The position numbers and the translations under genes are program-made. The notes beneath the pieces are model-generated. The model did not search any database, was not told the DNA's origin, and saw only the letters and a list, made by a program, of their open reading frames with translations. This document shows, in pieces, positions 34,022 to 41,705 of a stretch of DNA of 64,000 nucleotides (positions within the stretch are counted from its first letter, which is position 1; each line of letters begins with the position of its first letter). Source of the stretch: Prevotella sp. GTDB lineage: Bacteria; Bacteroidota; Bacteroidia; Bacteroidales; Bacteroidaceae. The stretch lies in assembly GCA_016291495.1 (NCBI GenBank), contig JAEEXI010000006.1, forward strand, positions 62,001-126,000. Reading direction: 5' to 3'.

Positions 34022-36902
34022 CGACAAAATCAATGTCTGGGGGGCCAGGGTCCACAACCTGAAGAATGTGGACGTGGAGATTCCCCGCCAGTCGCTCACC
34101 GTCATTACCGGACTGAGTGGCAGCGGCAAGTCGTCGCTGGCTTTCGACACGATTTTCGCCGAGGGTCAGCGCCGCTACATCGAGACGTTCTCGGCCTACG
34201 CCCGCAATTTCCTCGGGGGCATGGAGCGCCCCGACGTCGACAAGATTACCGGCCTGTCGCCCGTCATCAGCATCGAGCAGAAGACGACGAACAAGAATCC
34301 GCGATCGACGGTCGGTACGACGACTGAGATCTACGACTACATGCGACTGCTCTTCGCCCGTGCCGGCAAGGCCTACAGCTACATGACCGGCGAGCCGATG
34401 GTGAAATACACGGAGGAGAAAGTCGTGGAGATGATTCAGCGCGACTATGCCGGCAGGAAGATTCTCATCCTGGCGCCGCTGGTGCGCAGCCGCAAGGGTC
34501 ACTACCGCGAGCTGTTCGAGAGCATGCGCCGCAAGGGCTACCTGCACGTCAGGGTGGACGGCGAGGTGCAGGAGATAGTCCGCGACATGAAGGTGGACCG
34601 CTACAAGAATCACGACATCGAGGTAGTCATCGACCGCCTGGCAGTCCCTAAGTCAGGAGGTGACAGGGGTCTGAACGATGCGTCTGACCGCCTGAAGAAA
34701 TCCGTCAACATCGCCATGAAGCAGGGCGAAGGTCTGCTGATGGTGATGGACTACGAGACGGGCGCCGTGAAGCATTTCTCCAAGCGACTGATGTGTCCGA
34801 CGACCGGCATTTCGTACAGCGACCCGGCGCCGAACACCTTTTCGTTCAACTCGCCGCAGGGAGCCTGCCCGCGCTGCAAGGGCCTGGGCTACATCAACGA
34901 AATCGACCTCGAGAAGGTCATACCCAACCGCAAGCTGAGCATCCACGACGGCGCCATCGTGCCGCTGGGAAAGTATAAGAACCAGATGATTTTCTGGCAG
35001 ATCGACGCCATCCTGAAGAAATACGACGAGGACATCAAGACGCCCGTCCACGACATTCCCGACGAGGCGCTGAGCGAGATTCTCTACGGCTCGCTCGAGA
35101 CGCTGCGCATCGACAAGGACCTGGTGCATACGTCGAGCGACTACTACGTCAGCTTCGACGGCATCGTGAAGTATCTGCGCAACGTCATGGAGAACGACGA
35201 GAGCAGCAGCGGACAGAAATGGGCCGACCAGTTCCTGGCCGAATGTCAGTGCCCGGAATGTCACGGCCAGCGGCTGAACCGCGAGGCGCTGTCATATAAG
35301 ATTTGGGACAAGAACATCTCCGAACTGGCCGAGATGGACCTGTCGGAACTGCGACAGTGGCTGGACGAATTAGAGCCCACCTCTCACCACTCACCTCTCA
35401 CCTCTCAGCAATACCAGATTGCCGCCGAGATCCTGAAGGAAATCCGCACCCGGCTCGACTTCCTGTTGGAGGTGGGGCTCGACTACCTGGCGCTCAACCG
35501 CCAGTCGGCATCACTCTCCGGCGGCGAGAGCCAGCGCATCCGACTGGCCACGCAGATCGGCTCGCAGCTGGTCAACGTGCTCTACATCCTCGACGAGCCG
35601 AGCATCGGACTGCACCAGCGCGACAACGACCGGTTGATCCGCTCGCTGAAGGAACTGCGCGACCTGGGCAACACCGTCATCGTCGTCGAGCACGACCGCG
35701 ACATGATGCTCAACGCCGACTGGATTGTCGATATCGGACCGAAGGCCGGCCGCAAGGGCGGCGAAGTCGTGTTCCAGGGAACCGTCGACGAGATGCTGAA
35801 GACCGACACCATCACCGCCCAATACCTGAGCGGGAAGATGCAGATCCCCCTCCCCACCGACCCTGCCGCCCCCAGCAAGACCTACCGCCGCCCCGGCAAC
35901 GGCCAGAGCCTCGTGCTGCACGGCTGCCGCGGCAACAACCTGAAGAATATCGACGTCGAGTTCCCACTTGGAAAACTCATCGTCGTCACCGGCGTCAGCG
36001 GCTCTGGAAAATCGACGCTCGTCAACGAGACGCTCTACCCCATCCTCTCCCGCCACTTCTACCGCTCGCAGCAGCAGCCCATGCCCTACGACGAAATCAA
36101 GGGACTGGAATATATAGATAAGGTGGTGAATGTCGACCAGAGCCCCATCGGCCGCACGCCGCGCTCCAACCCCGCCACCTACACCGGCGTCTTCTCCGAC
36201 ATCCGCACGCTCTTCGTCCACCTGCCCGAGGCACAAATCCGCGGCTACAAGCCCGGCCGATTCTCGTTCAACGTCAAGGGCGGCCGCTGCGAAACCTGCG
36301 GCGGCAACGGCTATAAGACCATCGAGATGAACTTCCTGCCCGACATACAAGTGCCCTGCGAGGAGTGCCGCGGCAAGCGCTACAACCGCGAGACGCTCGA
36401 AGTGCGATACAAGGGAAAGAGCATCGCCGACGTGCTCGACATGACCATCAACCAGGCCGTAGAATTCTTCGAGAACGTGCCCGACATCCTGCGCAAAATC
36501 AAGACCATACAGGACGTCGGACTCGGATACATCAAGCTCGGACAGCCCTCAACCACCCTCAGCGGCGGCGAGAGCCAGCGCATCAAACTGGCCGCCGAAC
36601 TCTCGAAGCGCGACACCGGAAAGACCCTCTACATCCTCGACGAGCCCACCACCGGACTGCACTTCGAAGACATCCGCATACTGATGGACGTGCTGCAGCG
36701 CCTTGTTGACCGCGGCAACACCGTCATCGTCATCGAGCACAACCTCGACGTCATCAAGTTGGCCGACTGGATCATCGACATGGGGCCCGAGGGAGGCCGC
36801 CGCGGCGGCACCGTCCTCTCCGTCGGCACGCCCGAGCAGGTAGCAAAAAACAAGAAGGGCTTCACACCCAAGTTCCTGAAAGAGGAGTTGAATAGGCAAT
36901 AA
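34011..36902 (+). CDS. uvrA: Excinuclease ABC subunit A
   Basis: DNA-damage recognition ATPase of nucleotide excision repair, 963 residues. Two ABC ATPase modules: Walker [21 protein letters not shown] (about 34) and [11 protein letters not shown] (about 660); signatures LSGGESQRI in both; Walker B YILDEPS and [11 protein letters not shown]. Zinc fingers: CPRCKGLGY and [11 protein letters not shown]...CEECRGKRY. Residues 457-466 ([12 protein letters not shown]) come from a heptamer insertion at 35379-35406, in a loop just before [16 protein letters not shown]-rich compared with most of the window. The start ATG overlaps the CHU_C gene. Confidence 0.97.
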   Translation: MRSDDKINVWGARVHNLKNVDVEIPRQSLTVITGLSGSGKSSLAFDTIFAEGQRRYIETFSAYARNFLGGMERPDVDKITGLSPVISIEQKTTNKNPRSTVGTTTEIYDYMRLLFARAGKAYSYMTGEPMVKYTEEKVVEMIQRDYAGRKILILAPLVRSRKGHYRELFESMRRKGYLHVRVDGEVQEIVRDMKVDRYKNHDIEVVIDRLAVPKSGGDRGLNDASDRLKKSVNIAMKQGEGLLMVMDYETGAVKHFSKRLMCPTTGISYSDPAPNTFSFNSPQGACPRCKGLGYINEIDLEKVIPNRKLSIHDGAIVPLGKYKNQMIFWQIDAILKKYDEDIKTPVHDIPDEALSEILYGSLETLRIDKDLVHTSSDYYVSFDGIVKYLRNVMENDESSSGQKWADQFLAECQCPECHGQRLNREALSYKIWDKNISELAEMDLSELRQWLDELEPTSHHSPLTSQQYQIAAEILKEIRTRLDFLLEVGLDYLALNRQSASLSGGESQRIRLATQIGSQLVNVLYILDEPSIGLHQRDNDRLIRSLKELRDLGNTVIVVEHDRDMMLNADWIVDIGPKAGRKGGEVVFQGTVDEMLKTDTITAQYLSGKMQIPLPTDPAAPSKTYRRPGNGQSLVLHGCRGNNLKNIDVEFPLGKLIVVTGVSGSGKSTLVNETLYPILSRHFYRSQQQPMPYDEIKGLEYIDKVVNVDQSPIGRTPRSNPATYTGVFSDIRTLFVHLPEAQIRGYKPGRFSFNVKGGRCETCGGNGYKTIEMNFLPDIQVPCEECRGKRYNRETLEVRYKGKSIADVLDMTINQAVEFFENVPDILRKIKTIQDVGLGYIKLGQPSTTLSGGESQRIKLAAELSKRDTGKTLYILDEPTTGLHFEDIRILMDVLQRLVDRGNTVIVIEHNLDVIKLADWIIDMGPEGGRRGGTVLSVGTPEQVAKNKKGFTPKFLKEELNRQ
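35379..35406 (-). repeat. Four 7-bp repeats inside uvrA
   Basis: ACCTCTC, ACCACTC, ACCTCTC, ACCTCTC within the uvrA reading frame (plus strand). In reverse complement this is the AGAGGTG heptamer family seen between genes at 10923 and 16781. Confidence 0.85.
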
Positions 36903-36903
36903 G

Positions 36904-37533
36904 TTACAGCTTAAACTGGTAACCGACCGTCAACCAGAGGGAGTTGGTCTTCCACGAGTCCTCCACAGCCAGTTCCACATTGCAGAGATTCATGAGTCCG
37001 ATATTATAACGGAGGTCGGCGACGAAATTCCGATAACAATAGGAGATTCCAGCAGGAATGGATATGTTAACACGCTTGAAATCACTCGTATTAGTAATGG
37101 AGGTAACGTTATCCTTGTATTTCCCACTCACCAGATAGCCCAGTTGCACACCCGTCTTCAAGGCAAGACCTGGCAGGATGTTAGGTTCTATATAGAAATT
37201 GACGAGGACTGGGATATTGATAAAGTGAAGCGTCTGAGTCACCTTACCCAGATTATCCAAAGTGCCATAGGTATAACCTTCATTGGAATAGTAGGCACCT
37301 ACAGAGATGCCGATTTGCTGCCATGCGAGATACTCTGCGTCAAGACCTCCTACAAAGCCCCATTTACGTTTCGCACTGACTGCATGGTCAGCGTCTGTCC
37401 ATAAGTCTTCTATCGACATGTTCGACGAGTTGATACCCACATGTGGCGTCAGTGTCCACGAACCAGTCTCATGTTGTGCCTTCATGCCCATGGAAAAGCA
37501 AAGGAAAGCAATGATAGTGATGATTCTATTCAT
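36904..37533 (-). CDS. Outer-membrane beta-barrel protein
   Basis: 209 residues with signal peptide (RIITIIAFLCFSMGMKAQ), then eight or so amphipathic strands: SWTLTPHVGINSSNMS, KWGFVGGLDAEYLAWQQIGISVGAYYS, TLHFINIPVLVNFYI, LALKTGVQLGYLVS. It ends in a hydrophobic aromatic strand (LWLTVGYQFKL), as expected for recognition by the BAM machinery. Similar in plan to the beta-barrel at 31307. Its stop codon and the uvrA stop are one base apart on opposite strands. Function unknown. Confidence 0.85.
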   Translation of the reverse strand: MNRIITIIAFLCFSMGMKAQHETGSWTLTPHVGINSSNMSIEDLWTDADHAVSAKRKWGFVGGLDAEYLAWQQIGISVGAYYSNEGYTYGTLDNLGKVTQTLHFINIPVLVNFYIEPNILPGLALKTGVQLGYLVSGKYKDNVTSITNTSDFKRVNISIPAGISYCYRNFVADLRYNIGLMNLCNVELAVEDSWKTNSLWLTVGYQFKL

Positions 37534-37602
37534 AATCTTTCGTTTTTATTATAAACGCTTAGAGGGTGGATTTTATTGCTACATCGCATAAAAAGAACAT
37601 AC

Positions 37603-37633
37603 AAAAAGGGGGAGCGTCTTCGGATGCTCCCCC
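37603..37633 (-). terminator. Terminator of the HU-like gene
   Basis: Stem GGGGGAGC (37608-37615)/GCTCCCCC (37626-37633), loop GTCTTCGGAT on the plus strand, and five A before it that become a U tract on the minus strand. Inverted copy of the hairpin at 40849-40872. Confidence 0.85.
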
Positions 37634-37737
37634 TAATTAATTTTCCGTTCTTATTCACCGGCTTAGTTGACTTTCAGCCGACTGATGGCGCGACTCGGCA
37701 GAATCGAAGCAAGCTTCATTCTGCTCTCACTGCTTCA

Positions 37738-38265
37738 TCAGTTAGGATCCGAACCACCGCCACCGCTATTTGGGTCGCTACCGCCGCCACCGCCGTCATC
37801 AGGGTCTGGCGTCGGCGTGGGATCGGGTGTCGGAGTCGGCGTATCGCCACCCTCGTCATCCTCATCTTCCTCCTCGTCGCTAGCCTTTGCCCAGACGAGT
37901 TTGGCCGACTTGATGGCGCCCTCCACGTCCTCTCCCGGACGGTAGTAGAGCTGCGGCTTCACGTCCGAAAGCTTCATGTCCTCCTCCTTTTCATACCATC
38001 CGGCCGAACAGCTCGGATAGATTTTGCCCAACGGGCCGAGGTCCACGATGTAGCCCTGCTTCAGCATCTCCGTCACCGAGTCCATGCACAGCTCGAAAGC
38101 CATGCGCAGCTCGGCCTTGTGCATCGTCGTGTTGTGGCCGGCCTCCTTCACGATGTCGTCAAACTCGGCCGTGCCATTGGTCAGTACACGAGTCGCAAAG
38201 CCTGGTTCCTTGGTTACAGGCTTCTTGCTGTTTACTTTCTTGATACGCAATTTCAATTGTGCCAT
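37738..38265 (-). CDS. HU-like DNA-binding protein with acidic/Gly-rich tail
   Basis: 175 residues. The first 120 form an HU/IHF-like domain of the Bacteroidota type (MAQLKLRIKKVNSKKP...TRVLTNGTAEFDDIVKEAGHNTTMHKAELRMAFELCMDSVTEMLKQGYIVDLGPLGKIYP). The last 50 are low complexity: EEEDEDDEGGD, then TPTPTPDPTPTPDPDD, then GGGGGSDPNSGGGGSDPN. Probably a nucleoid-associated protein; the tail may modulate DNA contact. A seven-copy 22-bp array lies just upstream. Has its own terminator. Confidence 0.88.
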   Translation of the reverse strand: MAQLKLRIKKVNSKKPVTKEPGFATRVLTNGTAEFDDIVKEAGHNTTMHKAELRMAFELCMDSVTEMLKQGYIVDLGPLGKIYPSCSAGWYEKEEDMKLSDVKPQLYYRPGEDVEGAIKSAKLVWAKASDEEEDEDDEGGDTPTPTPDPTPTPDPDDGGGGGSDPNSGGGGSDPN

Positions 38266-38302
38266 AGTAGAAAAAATTTTAAATTAAACATGGGTTATTT
38301 GA

Positions 38303-38447
38303 TTGAGCGTGCTCGATTTGTCAATTGAGCGTGCTCGATTCGTCAACTGAGCGTGCTCGATTCATCAACTGAGCGTGCCCGATTTGTCAATTGAGCGTGC
38401 TCGATTCATCAACTGAGCGTGCCCGATTCATCAATTGAGCGTGCTCG
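38303..38447. repeat. Seven direct repeats with exact 22-bp period
   Basis: Copies start at 38303, 38325, 38347, 38369, 38391, 38413 and 38435, the last being partial. The core YTGAGCGTGCYCGATTYRTCAA contains the small inverted repeat GAGC-GT-GCTC; substitutions fall mainly outside it. There are no spacers. The array lies between the HU-like gene and the GRPKK gene, 38 bp upstream of the HU-like ATG, perhaps in its leader; CAAATAAA at 38466-38473 is a weak candidate -7 box for that leader. Confidence 0.95.
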
Positions 38448-38508
38448 TCCTCTTGACTCACAGTGCAAATAAACGAAAATTCCGCCGTAGAAAAAAAGTG
38501 TTAGTTTT

Positions 38509-38772
38509 TTATTTTCCAACTTTTTTCGGTCGTCCACCGCCCTTTTTGCCCTTCACGCTATTCACGGCCGACAGGATTGCCGGCAGTTTCCGAGCCCATG
38601 AACACAGGTTGTGCCGATAGACATAGTTCTCTATCTGCTTCACCGTCAGCCTCATCAGCCGCGCCAGCTTCGACGTCTGCATCCGCGCATACCATTTCTC
38701 AATCATCGGGCCGTCCACTGCTTTGCAGAACCGCCGACCCGTCTGCGGCTCCTCATGCTGTTTCTTTTTCAT
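38509..38772 (-). CDS. Small basic protein with GRPKK C-terminus
   Basis: 87 residues: MKKKQHEEPQTGRRF... then a helical part (MIEKWYARMQTSKLARLMRLTVKQIENYVYRHNLCSWARKLPAILSAVN) that may be a helix-turn-helix (SKLARLMRLTVKQIENYVYR), ending in the AT-hook-like GKKGGGRPKKVGK. Likely a DNA-binding protein of the Prevotella/Bacteroides accessory pool. Upstream of the HU-like gene on the same strand with the 22-bp array between. No named family recognised. Confidence 0.7.
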   Translation of the reverse strand: MKKKQHEEPQTGRRFCKAVDGPMIEKWYARMQTSKLARLMRLTVKQIENYVYRHNLCSWARKLPAILSAVNSVKGKKGGGRPKKVGK

Positions 38773-38796
38773 AATCGTACTGTTTTTTATCCATAG

Positions 38797-38819
38797 AAAA
38801 AGGGAGCCCGAAGGCTCCC
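38797..38819 (-). terminator. Terminator of the fimbrillin-like lipoprotein gene
   Basis: Stem GGGAGCC (38802-38808)/GGCTCCC (38813-38819), loop CGAA, A run at 38797-38801 (U tract on the minus strand). Confidence 0.85.
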
Positions 38820-38853
38820 CGAATTATTTTTCCTCGTTTCTGAAATAGCTTCT

Positions 38854-40431
38854 CTACTCCACCTTGCGAACCAGGCGGACACTGAACCCGAGGCCCCGAG
38901 CGTATCCGTTCGCGGTGGGATTCAAATCGCCTGAATTGAAGTCCACGTTGTAGGCGCAGTCCGAGCCATTAAGCGTAGCAGACCTGTAGATGCCGACCGT
39001 GCCCGCCTCGTACACCGACGAACCATTCCGGTAGCCTGCAGCCGGCAGGAACACACAGCCAGCAGACTCCATCTTAGTCCAATCCGCAGAACTGTAGTTG
39101 TTGCCATTCCAGCCAGTGTCGCCTGTTGCGTTGACACCGACAGGAGCAGTTACGCCGCCGGGGTGAGTATAGGTGTCGGGGAAGAGGATAATGCCCTGTA
39201 CATCGTTTACCTTAGCCTTGGCATAGCGGCCGTTCTCAGTGCCGCCCACGGTAGATGCACTGCGGGTGTTGAACAGATATGTCCACTCGGCACTGCTCAG
39301 CGTGAACCAGCCTGTGCCGAGAGCTGTCTGCAGGTCGCTGTTGCTGCCCCAATCGACAAAGTCGCCGGAATAATCGCTGGGTATTGTAGAGGTATACATG
39401 CCGTAAGTATTGGCAGATGTGCTCCAACCGAACTTATCCCATGCGTCTGCGCTGTAGCTTGTGTAATAGTCATACTGGTTGTCGAAGAAACTCCAAGTAC
39501 CCGATGCGTAGCGCAGGTTACCCTTCGAGAAGAACACCTTGTCGCCGCTGCTATTGATAGTGAACTTGCCGGAGAGACCTCCCACACTCCTGCTGATGTT
39601 ATAGATGTGGCCTGCGGCGAGTTCTTTACTGCCGCGGGCGATGGAATTACCGCCAACGGTCAGGGCGAGCTCATTCAAATTATAAGCACCACCATATACG
39701 CCTATAGCAAATGATGCAGTACCCGAAGCATTGGTTGTTACACTCTTATTAACCGAATATTTTTCTAATTCTAAAGATACATTGACATTTGTTGAGGCTG
39801 CCAAACCGGTAATGGTGAAGTTTAGGATAGTATTGCCGGAACTCAAAGCAAAGCCAGTGCCAATGGAATAATCTCCCCACTCCCAGCTGAGCTGCTCTAC
39901 GCCTGCAGCCTTGGTGAGGGCAAAAGCGTTTTTATAATTTGCAAAAACTTCATCGTCATATTTAGCTACAGTTCCCTGGTCTTGAATATATAAAAAGTTA
40001 ACGCTCTCGTAGCCATTAGGCAGCAGCGTGGCAGTGGCATGGCCCGTCGACTTCGCCGCCGTGAAAAGCTGTTCGTATGTGCCGGTGTACTCTTTCTCGG
40101 TAGTTATGGTGCCGGTGAATGTGCCTTCAGACACCCATGTCAGCGTGCCGGCGAAGGAGCCTGCTACACTCTCATAACCCTTCACAAACAGCTTGTCGCC
40201 CGTGCTGAAGGAGAGCTTCTTAGTGTCGTTGTCAAACGTGGCGCGCATAGTGGCATCGTCGCCCTGACGCGTCACGTTGATGGTGACGGGAATCGTGAAG
40301 CCTTTCTGATTGACAATCTCGGTGTTATCGTTGTTGACTGCAAAGTCATCGTTGCTGCAAGCGGTAGTCAGCAGCATGGCGGGCATCAGCATGGCCATGG
40401 CCAGCGCCTTGAACATATTCTTTGTCTTCAT
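38854..40431 (-). CDS. Fimbrillin-like surface lipoprotein
   Basis: 525 residues. Lipoprotein signal KALAMAMLMPAMLLTTAC with the acylated Cys at residue 25, then SNDDF. Fimbrillin-like N-terminal beta domain (FTIPVTINVTRQGD.ATMRATFDNDTKKLSFSTGDKLFVKG...) followed by a second domain typical of Bacteroidales surface proteins: GKFTINSSGDKVFFSKGNLRYASGTW, DKFGWSTSANTYGMY, FTLSSAEWTYLFNTR, and the C-terminal RNGSSVYEAGTVGIYRSAT...ARGLGFSVRLVRKVE. Likely a pilus-like or adhesin-type outer-surface protein. Downstream of a 46-residue leader gene. Confidence 0.85.
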   Translation of the reverse strand: MKTKNMFKALAMAMLMPAMLLTTACSNDDFAVNNDNTEIVNQKGFTIPVTINVTRQGDDATMRATFDNDTKKLSFSTGDKLFVKGYESVAGSFAGTLTWVSEGTFTGTITTEKEYTGTYEQLFTAAKSTGHATATLLPNGYESVNFLYIQDQGTVAKYDDEVFANYKNAFALTKAAGVEQLSWEWGDYSIGTGFALSSGNTILNFTITGLAASTNVNVSLELEKYSVNKSVTTNASGTASFAIGVYGGAYNLNELALTVGGNSIARGSKELAAGHIYNISRSVGGLSGKFTINSSGDKVFFSKGNLRYASGTWSFFDNQYDYYTSYSADAWDKFGWSTSANTYGMYTSTIPSDYSGDFVDWGSNSDLQTALGTGWFTLSSAEWTYLFNTRSASTVGGTENGRYAKAKVNDVQGIILFPDTYTHPGGVTAPVGVNATGDTGWNGNNYSSADWTKMESAGCVFLPAAGYRNGSSVYEAGTVGIYRSATLNGSDCAYNVDFNSGDLNPTANGYARGLGFSVRLVRKVE

Positions 40432-40460
40432 TGTTCTTCTACTGTTTAAAAGGTTTATGA

Positions 40461-40601
40461 CTAAAAATCCTCGAAATCAATTCCGCGGGAAGCATCCTCC
40501 TCCGTAAATGTTCCAGGAATGGTAGCGCTCGTCATGAGCATCCCAGTTTGCTGCAACTCGACGACCTGCATCGTCGGTTTTTCATACTCGTTTCTTTTCA
40601 T
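40461..40601 (-). CDS. 46-residue small protein upstream of the lipoprotein gene
   Basis: Short minus-strand frame with ATG at 40601: MKRNEYEKPTMQVVELQQ, then a variable middle (TGMLMTSATIPGT) and an acidic end (EEDASRGIDFEDF). The KPT.QVVEL opening resembles small proteins that I associate with Prevotella, placed ahead of surface-protein genes. It ends 29 bases before the lipoprotein ATG and shares the promoter -7 box at 40728-40735. No function assigned. Confidence 0.7.
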   Translation of the reverse strand: MKRNEYEKPTMQVVELQQTGMLMTSATIPGTFTEEDASRGIDFEDF

Positions 40602-40727
40602 AAGCTTTTCTTATTAATTAATTTAGTTCGTTCGCCAAAAAAACAATGCGTGCAAAGCTCGTGCAAACCGAGCGCAGAGAGTTTACTCTTTGCCGAGGTG
40701 CAGCTGAGTTTAGCGGCTTTTCGGCCG

Positions 40728-40735
40728 CAAAGTTA
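40728..40735 (-). promoter_or_regulatory. -7 box for the small protein and lipoprotein genes
   Basis: CAAAGTTA on the plus strand, that is TAACTTTG on the minus strand, inside TCGTAACTTTGCGG. The predicted 5' leader is about 120 bases. Confidence 0.6.
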
Positions 40736-40841
40736 CGAAGAAAAACGTTAACGACCGTTTACCCTCCCCCCTAAAAAGTGTTAATGCGTTAAAGATTTAA
40801 CAGAATGAGGGCGAAAGGCGAAGATGTCCCCATGTGACAAG

Positions 40842-40872
40842 AAAAAAAGGGGAGCATCCGAAGACGCTCCCC
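40842..40872 (-). terminator. Terminator of the beta-barrel gene
   Basis: Stem GGGGAGC (40849-40855)/GCTCCCC (40866-40872), loop ATCCGAAGAC, A run 40842-40848. This is an inverted copy of the HU-like gene terminator. Confidence 0.85.
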
Positions 40873-40916
40873 CGTTGTAAGGAAATTTATCTAAATATAA
40901 AGCTTTTCCTTTTCGA

Positions 40917-41447
40917 TTAGAGGTTGAAGTACAAACCGAAGTCGATAGCAGCCAGGTTAACACCCAGGTCTACGTTGTTAACAGACTCAGCATCCTTCCA
41001 CTTGAAGGTGTCCCAACCGAACTTACCGAAGTGAGCAACGAAGCTAACTTTCTCGTTCAGGTTAACAGCAACACCGGGACGGAAGTTGATACCGAAACCG
41101 TTACCCTTAGCCTCACCAGTCTTCACGTAGTCGTACTCGAAACCACCATCGCAGAAGAAGTTTACCTTCTCGAGCTTAACGAAGGTGTAACGAACGTAAG
41201 GGTTAACGATGAAAGTGTTGGTCTTGATATCACCAGTCTTCTCGTAACCGTAACCGATCTTACCACCTACAGCCCAGTTCTCGTTCAGGTTGTAACCAAC
41301 CTCAGGAAGGATAGTGAAAGTGTTGGTCTTAACATCAGTGTTCTTGTTCTTCTGGTAGCTGTAACCCAGTGTACCACCAACATACCACTGTGCGTTTGCA
41401 CTAACAGCTGCAACCATCATGGCTGCGATCATCATAATCTTTTTCAT
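40917..41447 (-). CDS. Outer-membrane beta-barrel protein, probably highly expressed
   Basis: 176 residues: signal peptide (MKKIMMIAAMMVAAVSANA), then QWYVGGTLGYSYQKNKNTDVKTNTFTILPEVGYNLNENWAVGGKIGYGYEKTGDIKTNTF with a recurrent TNTF pattern, and an aromatic last strand (VNLAAIDFGLYFNL). OmpW/OmpA-barrel-like. Codon use is strongly biased (CGTAAC, GGTAAG, AAC), which suggests high expression. Promoter at 41551-41558 with about 100 bases of leader. Two residues upstream an alternative Met exists. Confidence 0.88.
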   Translation of the reverse strand: MKKIMMIAAMMVAAVSANAQWYVGGTLGYSYQKNKNTDVKTNTFTILPEVGYNLNENWAVGGKIGYGYEKTGDIKTNTFIVNPYVRYTFVKLEKVNFFCDGGFEYDYVKTGEAKGNGFGINFRPGVAVNLNEKVSFVAHFGKFGWDTFKWKDAESVNNVDLGVNLAAIDFGLYFNL

Positions 41448-41550
41448 AATCACTTTTACTTTTTAAAAATAAAATTAATAATTATACTATATTCTCTCTT
41501 TTAGCATTCGATGTCCGAATGGTTTAACATTCTTTTTCTGAATGACGGTG

Positions 41551-41558
41551 CAAAGGTA
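41551..41558 (-). promoter_or_regulatory. -7 box of the beta-barrel gene
   Basis: CAAAGGTA (TACCTTTG on the minus strand), about 100 bases upstream of the ATG. The leader contains a small hairpin CATTCG-GACAT-CGAATG near 41510. Confidence 0.6.
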
Positions 41559-41642
41559 AACAGTTTTTCACAAACTTGGTGCTGTTTCCGCACACAATTC
41601 GCCAAAAAAGGGTCCAAAACATGATTTATGTCAAGAAATGTC

Positions 41643-41681
41643 AAAAAAAAACGCCCCTGAAGACGGTCAATCTTCAGGGGC
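41643..41681 (-). terminator. Terminator of the nuo operon
   Basis: Stem GCCCCTGAAGA (41653-41663)/TCTTCAGGGGC (41671-41681) with an A run at 41643-41651, reading as a strong rho-independent terminator on the minus strand after nuoN. Confidence 0.92.
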
Positions 41682-41705
41682 ATTTCATATCCTTATATCA
41701 CTGGG

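Larger units (their letters stand above)
40602..40916. other. Intergenic region with promoter and long leader
   Basis: 315 bases without a gene. It holds the terminator of the beta-barrel gene at its right end and the -7 box CAAAGTTA (40728-40735) for the small gene and lipoprotein. Between them lies a leader of about 120 bases with short inverted segments (CCGCTAAACTC..., TTTGCACGAGC...TTTGCACG). No reading frame of interest seen on either strand. Confidence 0.6.

Noticed and set aside
35511..36350. Minus-strand open frame opposite uvrA
   Set aside because: uvrA has both ATPase modules and zinc fingers there; the antisense frame is long only because of high GC.
38303..38447. CRISPR array
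   Set aside because: The repeats are directly joined at 22 bp with no unique spacers and there are no cas genes in the window.
38281..38508. Transposon terminal repeats or insertion sequence remnants around the 22-bp array
   Set aside because: No transposase fragment and no target duplication visible.
40781..40963. Short minus-strand frame downstream of the beta-barrel gene
   Set aside because: It runs through the beta-barrel terminator hairpin and overlaps the gene end; no protein-like features.
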